A program made the translations under genes and the position numbers. The notes under the pieces are model-generated. The model did not search any database and was not told the origin of the DNA. It was given only the letters and a program-made list of their open reading frames with translations. From Helicobacteraceae bacterium (GTDB lineage: Bacteria; Campylobacterota; Campylobacteria; Campylobacterales; Sulfurimonadaceae), in assembly GCA_027066325.1 (NCBI GenBank), contig JAMONY010000011.1:1-55383 (forward strand): 55,383 nucleotides of DNA, read 5' to 3'. Of this stretch, positions 30,101-38,047 are shown in pieces. How positions within the stretch are numbered: the stretch's first letter is position 1; each line of letters begins with the position of its first letter.

Positions 30101-31640
30101 TAACTTGTGCAAACTTCTGTTTAAAGAAGTCGCTAAAGCTACGCTGTTTATCACTAAAGGCTGCCAAAGGTGTATCATCACCCATTGAGCCTACTGCCTC
30201 TTTGCCCTCTTTGATCATAGGCTCAATAACTTGCTCTATGACCTCTTGAGTTATGTTATAGAAGCGTTGTTGAGCTATAAGTAGATCTTGATCTATGTTG
30301 TATTTTGCTCCATACTGATCTTCAACATGCTCTTGTAGATAGATCATGTGAGTGTTTAGCCATTTCATATATGGGTTTGAAGATTTTAAGTAGTCGTTGA
30401 TCTGAGTATCTTTTAGAACTCTTGCAAATTTTAGATCAAGCCCTATCATCTCACCAGACTGCAGTCTACCCCTCTCTTTAATCTCATCTTCTCTTAGATC
30501 AATAACTCCATATTCGCTAGTGATAAGCAGAGTGTTGTCATGGGTTATGACATATTTGGATGGTCTAAGTCCATTTCTATCAAGAACACACCCTATGTAT
30601 CTGCCATCTGTTAAAGAGAATGCAGCAGGTCCATCCCAAGCCTCAAAAACAGTAGAGTGATACTCGTAAAATGCTCTTAAATCTGGATCCATGTGTGGAG
30701 CATTTTGCCATGGAGCTGGTATAACCGCTCTTGCTGCTTTAAAAAAGTCCATGCCGTTTACTATGAGAAACTCAAAAAAGTTATCAGCACTTGCGCTATC
30801 GGACATATCTTGTTGAAGTATAGGTAGTAGCCTATCTAGCTCTTTGCGGCTAAAGACTTCACTTTTAATAGACTCTGATTTTACTTTAACATTAAATCTA
30901 TTTGCCTCAACAGAGTTGATCTCACCGTTGTGGGCTATAGAGCGGAACGGTTGTGCTAGCTTCCACTTTGGCAGGGTATTTGTTGAGAAGCGTTGGTGAA
31001 ATAGTGAAAAAGAGATCTTAAATTGCTCATCTTGAAAGTCTAAAAAGAACTCTTTGATATGCGTTGGCATAACCAGACCCTTATAGGAGATCATGCGTGA
31101 TGACATAGATGGTATATAGAAGTCATCATCATCAAAAAGAGCATGTTCAATCTCTTTACGACTCAGATAGAGCAGAGCATCAAATCTCTGTGTTGAGATG
31201 ATAGAGTTTGGAACTACAAACATATGGTAGATATGAGGAAGTGACTCTAGCGCCTGTTCGCCTAAAGCTTCTGTATCTATGGGAACTTCGCGCTTGAGCA
31301 CAACTTTTAGATCATTGGCAGCGCAGATATCACAAAATGTATCTAGTCTATTTTTTCTTTTTGTAAATAGTGTAGCTACTGCAAATAGATCTGGTAGCTC
31401 AACTCCACCCTTTATGGCTACGCTTCTCATAAATTCGCGTGGCATTGAGAGAAGAAGCCCACTACCATCTCCACTTTTGCCATCAGCAGCGATAGCTCCT
31501 CTATGCATCATGCGCTCTAGTGCGGTTATTGCACGCGTTAGTGTCTGGTATGATGGGGTGTTGTCTATATTGGCTATAAGACCAAAGCCACAGTTATCTC
31601 TTGATGAGCGTAAAAGATCAGAATATGTCAAATTTTGCAC
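27195..31640 (-). CDS. gltB: Glutamate synthase large subunit
   Basis: 1481 aa; N-terminal DNCGFGLIA amidotransferase, ASGRFGVTPAYL, KPGEGGQLPGHKV, SGGDGGTGAAPLTSIK, GxxGxxG beta-helix. Confidence 0.97.
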   Translation of the reverse strand: MQNLTYSDLLRSSRDNCGFGLIANIDNTPSYQTLTRAITALERMMHRGAIAADGKSGDGSGLLLSMPREFMRSVAIKGGVELPDLFAVATLFTKRKNRLDTFCDICAANDLKVVLKREVPIDTEALGEQALESLPHIYHMFVVPNSIISTQRFDALLYLSRKEIEHALFDDDDFYIPSMSSRMISYKGLVMPTHIKEFFLDFQDEQFKISFSLFHQRFSTNTLPKWKLAQPFRSIAHNGEINSVEANRFNVKVKSESIKSEVFSRKELDRLLPILQQDMSDSASADNFFEFLIVNGMDFFKAARAVIPAPWQNAPHMDPDLRAFYEYHSTVFEAWDGPAAFSLTDGRYIGCVLDRNGLRPSKYVITHDNTLLITSEYGVIDLREDEIKERGRLQSGEMIGLDLKFARVLKDTQINDYLKSSNPYMKWLNTHMIYLQEHVEDQYGAKYNIDQDLLIAQQRFYNITQEVIEQVIEPMIKEGKEAVGSMGDDTPLAAFSDKQRSFSDFFKQKFAQVTNPPIDPIREKVVMSLNTGFGEIHNILDELPSHASRLKAISPILTQEKLKVLKSFGDEESPCYEAHYKHAVFETTYKTDLKATLDALTTKVIKSVKKDGIRIVMLSDDGFSSELKTIPMLLAVGRINQELLRYNIRHLVSIVAVTNEVVDSHSTASLLAYGASAVHPKLLFATVEQLVESRSYLQLSTSDAHKSVLSALNGGLLKIMSKMGISTLASYRNSSLFDVLGLSSQIVDECFCDSHALIPGLGYSDIDKRIQKVHQDSFDKRGFGSIFPLKIGGFYKFYNGSEYHDFGPDIIHAIHDLSRSAKASDYAKLRGLIAGRDRKFIRDFFEFKSDRKSIPIDRVESSKTILKRFASAAMSLGSISPEAHECIAEAMNELGGQSNSGEGGEDAARFKTNKNSKIKQVASGRFGVTPAYLRSAEEIQIKVAQGAKPGEGGQLPGHKVTPLIAQLRHTVAGVTLISPPPHHDIYSIEDLAQLIFDLKQVNPKATIAVKLVSTAGVGTIAVGVAKAYADKIIISGGDGGTGAAPLTSIKFAGNPWELGLSEAHNALKANGLRELVSLQADGGLKCGIDVVKAALMGSESFAFGTSVLTIIGCKMLRICHVNRCSVGIATQNEKLRNEHYKGTVEQLKNYFMLLAEDVREILADLGYESLEQIVGRSDLLKVLKDERSNKFDFSNILHKESGVETCQVDSNHPFDNNSFEHGVLDEARSIIKKPSGSIRITREICNLNRSFGALISGEIAQYYGDKGLKDGSINIELTGIAGQALGAFLINGVNIYLNGVANDYIGKGMHGGKIIIKTVHSGEEFSGGGNTCLYGATGGKLYLNAAVGERFAVRNSGALAIVEGTGDNACEYMTGGIVVILGSTGINFGAGMTGGVAFIYDEEHNFIENVNRELVEAVRIDTDDGDEARHYLKRLLKEYIDETQSNKAEEILSSFRTQIRNFWLVRPKNLTKLPLSQEKGD

Positions 31641-31692
31641 CTTTTAGTTAGTTTTAAGCAATTTTTCCGTATTTAGAAAATCACAAAGTTCT

Positions 31693-31708
31693 TTTAGTAT
31701 ATACTAAA
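31693..31708. promoter_or_regulatory. Perfect 16-bp palindrome TTTAGTATATACTAAA in the gltB/recO divergent region
   Basis: Palindrome read directly; candidate operator. Confidence 0.4.
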
Positions 31709-31780
31709 GTTGATTAAGCTTTTATGAAAGTTATGTTATCTTTACATAAAATAAATATTAGTGAGTAGAAAAGAAGCAGT

Positions 31781-32398
31781 ATGCAGGGGTATATAGTACG
31801 AATTGTGCGCGTTAAAGATGAAGATCTTATAGTCAATATTTTGACCAAAAATGCTCTAAAAACAACTTATAGGTTCTATGGAGCACGACATAGTAGTGTC
31901 AACTTGGGTTATAAGATAGATTTTGAGATAGAGCAGGGTGTTAAGAGTAGTATAGGTAGGTTGTATGATCTGTTGCATCTAGGTTTTACTTGGATTCATG
32001 ATAGCTATAGACTCCGCATATGGCATCAGTTTATATCGCTTTTTTATCCGCATTTGAGTGATATTGAACAGCTTGATGAGTTCTATTTTGAACTACTTGA
32101 GGAGGCTAGCTTAAAGTGGGATTTACAGAATCCAAAAAGAGTAGCCATAGAGTCTTATGTGAAACTTTTGGAGTATGAAGGTAGGCTACATAAAGAGCAG
32201 ATCTGCTTTTTTTGCAATCTTCCAATAGTTGGCAGTGTAACGGTTATACGCTCATTTATACCAGCACATACACACTGCACACCAAAAAAATGTATCGCCA
32301 TAGAGGCTCTAGATGAGCTATATAGTCGCCAAAGTACCTTTTTTTTAAACGATAGTGAAGTAGATGAGTTATATAGCGTAATGTTAGAGGGGCTATAG
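31781..32398 (+). CDS. recO: Recombination protein RecO-like
   Basis: MQGYIVRIVRVKDEDLIVNILTKNALKTTYRFYGARHS; Cys-rich CFFCNLPIVG. Confidence 0.75.
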   Translation: MQGYIVRIVRVKDEDLIVNILTKNALKTTYRFYGARHSSVNLGYKIDFEIEQGVKSSIGRLYDLLHLGFTWIHDSYRLRIWHQFISLFYPHLSDIEQLDEFYFELLEEASLKWDLQNPKRVAIESYVKLLEYEGRLHKEQICFFCNLPIVGSVTVIRSFIPAHTHCTPKKCIAIEALDELYSRQSTFFLNDSEVDELYSVMLEGL

Positions 32399-32464
32399 AC
32401 TGTTTTATTTAGAAATAGACCCACTAGTTTCATAATGCAACAATCAACAATAGAGGTGAAGAGT

Positions 32465-32842
32465 ATGAAGATACGAGTATATTATGAAGATACTGATGCG
32501 GGCGGAGTGGTTTATCACTCAAATTATCTCAATTTTTGTGAGCGTGCACGCAGTGAGATCTTTTTTAAAGAGCAGTTGCTACCTGAGTTTGGTGGCGGAT
32601 TTTTTGTTGTTAAAAGTTTAAGTGCAGATTTTAAAGCACCTGCTAAGCTAGGTGATGAGTTGGTGGTTAAAAGTGAATTGGAGCGAATTAAAAGAGCATC
32701 TTTCTCTATGAGACACTCTATCTATCGTGGTGATGAGGTACTGTTTACTATGAGCGTTAAACTTGGATATATAAAGGCAGATGGTTCTATTGGTATCTTA
32801 AGTGAGTCAGAGCGGCAGCTCTTGGCAGAACTGTTTCAGTAG
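32465..32842 (+). CDS. YbgC-like acyl-CoA thioesterase (hotdog fold)
   Basis: MKIRVYYEDTDAGGVVYHSNYLNFCERARSE. Confidence 0.92.
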   Translation: MKIRVYYEDTDAGGVVYHSNYLNFCERARSEIFFKEQLLPEFGGGFFVVKSLSADFKAPAKLGDELVVKSELERIKRASFSMRHSIYRGDEVLFTMSVKLGYIKADGSIGILSESERQLLAELFQ

Positions 32843-34068
32843 GCCTGCTCAAAGCTTGAGGAGAGTACTTTTAGTAGAGTAGGCTGATACTGTACCTGCT
32901 GATTTGAGATTGGTATGTTGTATTCGCGTGGCTTTGCTGATAGAAGTGAGTAGAAGTAGTCTGTCCCCACAACTGTAGCGTAGTTGATACGGTCATACAT
33001 GGTTTCAGAATCTAACAGCAAGAGCCTCTGAGCCAATTTTTCTGGCTGGTAGCTTAAAGATGAGGCTATAAGCATCTCTCGTCGATCTCTAGGTTGTGTC
33101 ATCTCAAATATCATGGGACTATAGTTGATCTGAGTTGAGAGTATGTTGGTAGCGTTACGCTCATAGAGTGTTAGTTGTGACATGATCATAGAGCTTTTTA
33201 TCAGTGGTGTATGTAAGATAAAGCTCCCCTCAACTATCTTTTTATTGTCTTTTAAGAATAGCTTTAGATTGCTTCTGTCTTGATCTATTTTGTAGCTATA
33301 TATCTTCCGTGCTTTGTCTGCAGCTTCAAATGGATTCTCTTGCTCTAGCCTCTGTATGTAGCTCTGTTTTGTCTGCTCCATAAGGCGCTTGCCAAACTCT
33401 GAATTATCATAAAAGATTACAAGTGGACTCTGGACATGTTCAACTAGAAGAGCGATCTGGTCTTGGTAGTTTATGCCACCAAAATAGAGTAGAGGTGAGC
33501 TCTGGTTTATGTCATCTTTGTGTATGGTTGGAAAAAATATCCTCAAAGAGCTATTTTGTTGTACTACACTATTTGCTCCCTCTAGCGTCATAGGTGCTAT
33601 CACATACCCGATACCAAGACTCTCTATCTGCTCAAGAGCAGTACCAACACTCTCTAAACTCTCATCATCAATTGTAAAAATACGCAGATTAAAATCACTA
33701 TTGCGACTTAGAAGATACGCTTTTGTACTATTGACAGTGCTGTAGGCATATCGACCTATCTTCTTTTTTGGAATAAGCATCGCTAGCTCTATTTGCATAC
33801 CTACTCTTAGTGGCTGGTCAATATTTAACATCAGTGAATAGATAGCTCTTTGTTCATTAAGAGCCATATCTGGAAGCTGTTTTGGCGATAGAGCTAAAAA
33901 TGAGAAAGGTTGCTCTTGAGCTGCTAGATCTTCTAAGCACCAATCATCACACAGATCTTCACTAAGGTTTAAGATGTAGCTCTTGGGGAGCGGGATTGGT
34001 GATGGTGTAGAGCTTTTTGCCAAGATCGGCATGCTACAACATAGCAGTAGAAGTAGTAATCTTATCAT
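32836..34068 (-). CDS. Hypothetical periplasmic protein, possibly type 1 periplasmic-binding-protein fold
   Basis: Signal peptide; IGYVIAPMTLEGANSVVQQNSSLRIFFPTI, PLVIFYDNSEFGKRLMEQTKQ resemble PBP-fold proteins. Confidence 0.55.
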   Translation of the reverse strand: MIRLLLLLLCCSMPILAKSSTPSPIPLPKSYILNLSEDLCDDWCLEDLAAQEQPFSFLALSPKQLPDMALNEQRAIYSLMLNIDQPLRVGMQIELAMLIPKKKIGRYAYSTVNSTKAYLLSRNSDFNLRIFTIDDESLESVGTALEQIESLGIGYVIAPMTLEGANSVVQQNSSLRIFFPTIHKDDINQSSPLLYFGGINYQDQIALLVEHVQSPLVIFYDNSEFGKRLMEQTKQSYIQRLEQENPFEAADKARKIYSYKIDQDRSNLKLFLKDNKKIVEGSFILHTPLIKSSMIMSQLTLYERNATNILSTQINYSPMIFEMTQPRDRREMLIASSLSYQPEKLAQRLLLLDSETMYDRINYATVVGTDYFYSLLSAKPREYNIPISNQQVQYQPTLLKVLSSSFEQAY

Positions 34069-34724
34069 AACTGAGCCTTAATGTTTTTTAGATCTTCAAA
34101 AGCTTTTGGTCTGAGTGATCTGTTTTGTAGGAGGTGTTGTGGGTGATATATGGTAAAAAGTGTACGCTTACCAAAAGAGATGGCTTTTGCGCGTACCTCT
34201 TCAAAATCTGAATCATCGCCAGAGATCTGATAGTACGCTTCACTACCAATAGCTATGATAATATCTGGATCAATCAGTTCTATCTGTTTAAGATAGTAGG
34301 CTTTGCAGCTACCGTACTCTGAGTCTGATGGTGAGTGATTTTGCGCACTTTGGCACTTAAGTAGATGTGTGATATAGATCTCATCTACCCTAAGGTCTAG
34401 CACTTTTTCTATCATATTTTCAAGCATCTTACCACTTTGAGCTACAAAATACTCACCCTTCTCATCAGATGCTATGGAGACTGTAGAGTCTATGAACATC
34501 ACTCTAGCAGAAGCAGAGCCACTACCAACTAGAGGCTGTTTGCGAGACTTACTAAGATCACATAGGTGACAGTTGAGTATGGTGCTGTGTAGCTCATCTA
34601 GTGAGTCTGGTAGTTGTGCTGAGTCGTTGCGCTGATTGATAATGATTGGGTCACAGTAGTTGTAGCCCAGCGCTTTAAGCCGATATAGATTTTGCAAAAG
34701 AGCAAGGTTCTGATATGATTTCAT
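34065..34724 (-). CDS. Uracil-DNA glycosylase superfamily (family 4-like) protein with divergent motif A
   Basis: LNCHLCDLSKSR, EIYITHLLKCQSAQNHSPSDSEYGSCKAYYLKQIELIDPDIIIAIG, FTIYHPQHLLQN; motif A reads VMFIDSTVSIASDEKGEYF. Confidence 0.75.
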   Translation of the reverse strand: MKSYQNLALLQNLYRLKALGYNYCDPIIINQRNDSAQLPDSLDELHSTILNCHLCDLSKSRKQPLVGSGSASARVMFIDSTVSIASDEKGEYFVAQSGKMLENMIEKVLDLRVDEIYITHLLKCQSAQNHSPSDSEYGSCKAYYLKQIELIDPDIIIAIGSEAYYQISGDDSDFEEVRAKAISFGKRTLFTIYHPQHLLQNRSLRPKAFEDLKNIKAQL

Positions 34725-34823
34725 GGACTCTAAGTATAGTAAAAGTTTCGTTAAAAACCCCTTTATTTAGAGCTGTTTTAACTAAAAAGTGCTATACTTA
34801 TACATTGATTATAAAGGATTGGC

Positions 34824-35126
34824 ATGAAAAAATTTGTACTTATTGGACTCTCTTTGGTAGTGAGTTCACTCTATGCGGCAGATGGAGCAGCCATATTTGA
34901 AAAGACCTGCTCTGTCTGTCATGGAAGTGCGGCTGAGAAGAGCTCACTAGGAGTTAGCAAAGTGATAGCTGGTCAGAGTGCTAAGACTACACTAGAGAAG
35001 CTAGAGGCGTACAAAAGTGGTGGCTTAAATCAGTATGGTTTTGGAAACATGATGCGAAATCGTGCTACAAAGCTTGATAAAGATGAGATGATGGCAGTTG
35101 CAAAGTTTATAGAGGGTTTGAAGTAG
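34824..35126 (+). CDS. Class I c-type cytochrome, periplasmic
   Basis: Signal peptide; CSVCHG heme motif; distal Met in GFGNMMRNRA. Confidence 0.88.
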   Translation: MKKFVLIGLSLVVSSLYAADGAAIFEKTCSVCHGSAAEKSSLGVSKVIAGQSAKTTLEKLEAYKSGGLNQYGFGNMMRNRATKLDKDEMMAVAKFIEGLK

Positions 35127-35128
35127 GA

Positions 35129-35157
35129 CTGTAAGCCAAGAGATGGCTTACGGTTTT
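35129..35157. terminator. Rho-independent terminator after the cytochrome c gene
   Basis: CTGTAAGCCA (35129-35138), loop AGAGA, TGGCTTACGG (35144-35153), then TTTT. Confidence 0.7.
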
Positions 35158-35162
35158 GGTGT

Positions 35163-35618
35163 TTATGATTTAAACATCTTACCAAGCATTCCCATAGCGC
35201 CACCTACGCCACCAACTTGAGCTAGCAGTCCTTCTACCATAGAGCTCTCTGAGCCATCTGTAGCTTGATCTACTATATTTGGAAGAGCGTCTGCAAGAGC
35301 AGTTTTTGCACTATCTTCACTAAGACCTAGCTGTGATGCAAATGCTGCTATTTTGTCTGAGCCTAAAAGGTCACTGATTGCATCTGCAGATATAGGTAGA
35401 TTTTCACCATTACCAACCCATGACTGGATAGTTGATCCTAAGTCGCCACTAGATAGATTTGAGAGTAGTGATCCTATGTCTAAACCACCTCCGCTACCTC
35501 CGCCAAGTAGACCGCCTAGCGCAGATGTTATAGAGCTACTGTCTAGGTTTGTAGTAGCGTCGTCACTATTGTTTTTTATAAGTTCAGCTCCTGCTGAAAG
35601 TATAGATGAGAGATCCAT
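35163..35618 (-). CDS. YidB/DUF937-like protein
   Basis: GGLLGGGSGGGLDIGSLLSNL..., NLPISADAISDLLGSDKIAAFASQLGLSEDSAKTALADALPNIVDQAT. Confidence 0.75.
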   Translation of the reverse strand: MDLSSILSAGAELIKNNSDDATTNLDSSSITSALGGLLGGGSGGGLDIGSLLSNLSSGDLGSTIQSWVGNGENLPISADAISDLLGSDKIAAFASQLGLSEDSAKTALADALPNIVDQATDGSESSMVEGLLAQVGGVGGAMGMLGKMFKS

Positions 35619-35660
35619 TTTTGACTCCTAAGTTTTGATTTAAATTGTAGTATATCATAC

Positions 35661-36770
35661 TTATCTTTTTGTAAGCTTAACACCCATCTCAATGTGAGGT
35701 GTGTATGCAAACTGATCAAATAGAGCCATTTTTTCCACTCTATGCGTGCTGTGTAGTACCTCTAGGTCTCTCAATAAGGTAGTAGGGTTGCATGATATAT
35801 ATAGTATAGTCTCAAACCTTGATGCAAAAGATCTGCTGTTGGTATCGAGTCCAGCGCGCGGTGGATCTACAAATAGGGCTTTAAAGTTATAGCTAGCTAG
35901 ATCGATATCTTTTAGTCTTCTAAACTCTCTTTTTTTATCTAACGCCTCCACTAGCTCTTCCGCACTTAGTCGTACAAACTCTATATTGTCTACACTGTTT
36001 AAGAGCATATTCTCTTTGGCAGTTGCGATGGATGATTTTGAGATCTCAGTAGCTAAGATTTGTCTAAAAGAGCTTGCAAATGGTATGGTGAAGTTGCCAG
36101 CTCCACAGTAGAGCTCAAGAAGATCTCCATCAATTTCTTTAAATGCATCTAGTGACCACTCTATCATTTTTGCGTTGAGTGATGCATTTGGTTGCGTAAA
36201 GCTACCCTCTAACTGTTTGTATCTGTACTCTTTTGAGTTGATGCTTAGAGTCTCCATGATATGGTCACGACCTAGTACTAGTTTAAGTTTCCTAGCTCTT
36301 CCTATGATGTTTACACCAAGCTCTAAGGCTAGCTTAGTAGCCTCTTGTTGCCACTGTTCATCTAACTGTCGATGATATAGTAGTGTGACTAGCATGTCAT
36401 TGCCACTACTATTGCTAAGAAACTCTATACCAAATAGTTTATGTTTCAATGTTTTACAATCTAGCATACCGATAATCTTAAATGCAAGTTTCTCCATGGG
36501 TTCTAATAGCATTGGACACTCATCTAAGAGTACAATTTTGTCACGATTTTTGGAGTTCATAGCAAGATGAATTTTATCTTTTATGTGCCATATCCTAAAC
36601 TCTGCACGATTTCGATAGTTGGCATCAGCAGACTTGATGACATCTATGGTTGAGTCATAAAGAGTGTTAAAAGCTTTAGTTTGAGTCTCTATCTTGCGTT
36701 TTAACTGAGACTCATAGCCACCTTCAAATTCACTACAGCTACCACATCTACCAAAGTGACTACATCTCAT
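35661..36770 (-). CDS. trmA: tRNA (uracil-5-)-methyltransferase
   Basis: SFTQPNASLNAKMIEW, LLELYCGAGNFTIPFA, FVDPPRAGLD, ILYISCNPTTL. Confidence 0.92.
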   Translation of the reverse strand: MRCSHFGRCGSCSEFEGGYESQLKRKIETQTKAFNTLYDSTIDVIKSADANYRNRAEFRIWHIKDKIHLAMNSKNRDKIVLLDECPMLLEPMEKLAFKIIGMLDCKTLKHKLFGIEFLSNSSGNDMLVTLLYHRQLDEQWQQEATKLALELGVNIIGRARKLKLVLGRDHIMETLSINSKEYRYKQLEGSFTQPNASLNAKMIEWSLDAFKEIDGDLLELYCGAGNFTIPFASSFRQILATEISKSSIATAKENMLLNSVDNIEFVRLSAEELVEALDKKREFRRLKDIDLASYNFKALFVDPPRAGLDTNSRSFASRFETILYISCNPTTLLRDLEVLHSTHRVEKMALFDQFAYTPHIEMGVKLTKR

Positions 36771-37419
36771 CTTTGAGCACCTTGTTGTATAGTATGGTTG
36801 TGACTATGTAGACTATGAAAAATGAGACAACAACATCACTAAAAAAGTGACCACCAGCACTTATGCGTGCCACTCCAACAGCACTGCCATAGCTAATGAC
36901 AAGAGAAATCCAAAAAGCTCTATGTCGTCTAGCTAGATAGGCAAAAGCTAGTAACGAAAAAGCAGCCGCTGCATGTCCACTTGTGAATGAGTATCCATCA
37001 TGTTGGGTTGGAATAAAAGCTGGAGTAAATGGTAGTGTGCCCTCAAAGATTGTTGTCTGGGCAGGTCGTGCGCGCCCTAGATTTTCTTTTAATATTGCGT
37101 TAACTATAAGCCCAGCACCTATGAGTAGACTAAGCAGTACAAAGATCAGTTTTCTTCCAGTAAAGCCCAATAGATTCTCTTTGGCTATGTATCTATTGTA
37201 GAGCCATAGTACTATAGCACCTACAAATGAGAGTATAAGTAGAGGCTTAACAGAGTCGTAGAGTAGTGTCTCTATAAGGGTGCCATTGCCTATAAATCTA
37301 TCTCTAAAAAAGAGTGAGCTTATATATATGTCTATCTGAGGCATAGATACAAAGAGTAGGCAAAGAGATAGCATTGCAAGCCACTGCCAGAGTGGTATTG
37401 ATAATACTTTTTTACTCAT
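36760..37419 (-). CDS. PAP2-family membrane phosphatase
   Basis: KENLGRARP, YSFTSGHAAAAFS, RISAGGHFFSDV motifs; multiple TMs. Confidence 0.88.
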   Translation of the reverse strand: MSKKVLSIPLWQWLAMLSLCLLFVSMPQIDIYISSLFFRDRFIGNGTLIETLLYDSVKPLLILSFVGAIVLWLYNRYIAKENLLGFTGRKLIFVLLSLLIGAGLIVNAILKENLGRARPAQTTIFEGTLPFTPAFIPTQHDGYSFTSGHAAAAFSLLAFAYLARRHRAFWISLVISYGSAVGVARISAGGHFFSDVVVSFFIVYIVTTILYNKVLKDEM

Positions 37420-38047
37420 TGTGTGATCTTTGTAGTGATTTTAGTGTGCTGTTTGTATCGTTCCGTTTGTGGTAGTTTATGAGAAAGTCACCCTTGCTTC
37501 TACCTTGCGCAAAGCTACTTTTATATAGAGGTGACTCTACGAGTATAGGCAGAGCTCTTGTTAGCATTCTAGCCTCATCATTTTTAAACCCTTCATACTC
37601 TATGCGGTATAGTGCGCTATATATAGCAGCTCTACCTGTACCGTGGTAGCAGTGTATGAGGATAGGATATGAGTCGTTGTTATCGAGTATGGCAAAAAAC
37701 TTCTCAAGTGTCTGTGCGGTTGGAACTTGACCTGATGGTATGTTGATATGTCTGATAGTTGTGTTATGCTCATTATTAATTTTTTCTATGGCATACTCTT
37801 CGCTACTGATATGCTCCATCTGTCCTGGATTGAGATCATCTTTAGTACCAGGGTCTAGCAGGTTGATCACTGTTTTAATGTGGTTTGGTATGAGAAACTC
37901 CTCCAATCTATCTGGATCTATGAGGGCAGATTTGTATACTTTTTGTTCACTAATCTGCTCAAACCTAAAGTTGTAATTTACCTGATAGTAGTATGCAGCC
38001 GCTAGTATCAAGATCGAAGCTAGGACAAACTTAAAGAAGTTACTCAT
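37412..38047 (-). CDS. Dual-specificity/tyrosine phosphatase-like protein, membrane anchored
   Basis: N-terminal TM; ILIHCYHGTGRAAIYSALYR (HCxxGxxR P-loop). Confidence 0.85.
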   Translation of the reverse strand: MSNFFKFVLASILILAAAYYYQVNYNFRFEQISEQKVYKSALIDPDRLEEFLIPNHIKTVINLLDPGTKDDLNPGQMEHISSEEYAIEKINNEHNTTIRHINIPSGQVPTAQTLEKFFAILDNNDSYPILIHCYHGTGRAAIYSALYRIEYEGFKNDEARMLTRALPILVESPLYKSSFAQGRSKGDFLINYHKRNDTNSTLKSLQRSHNE

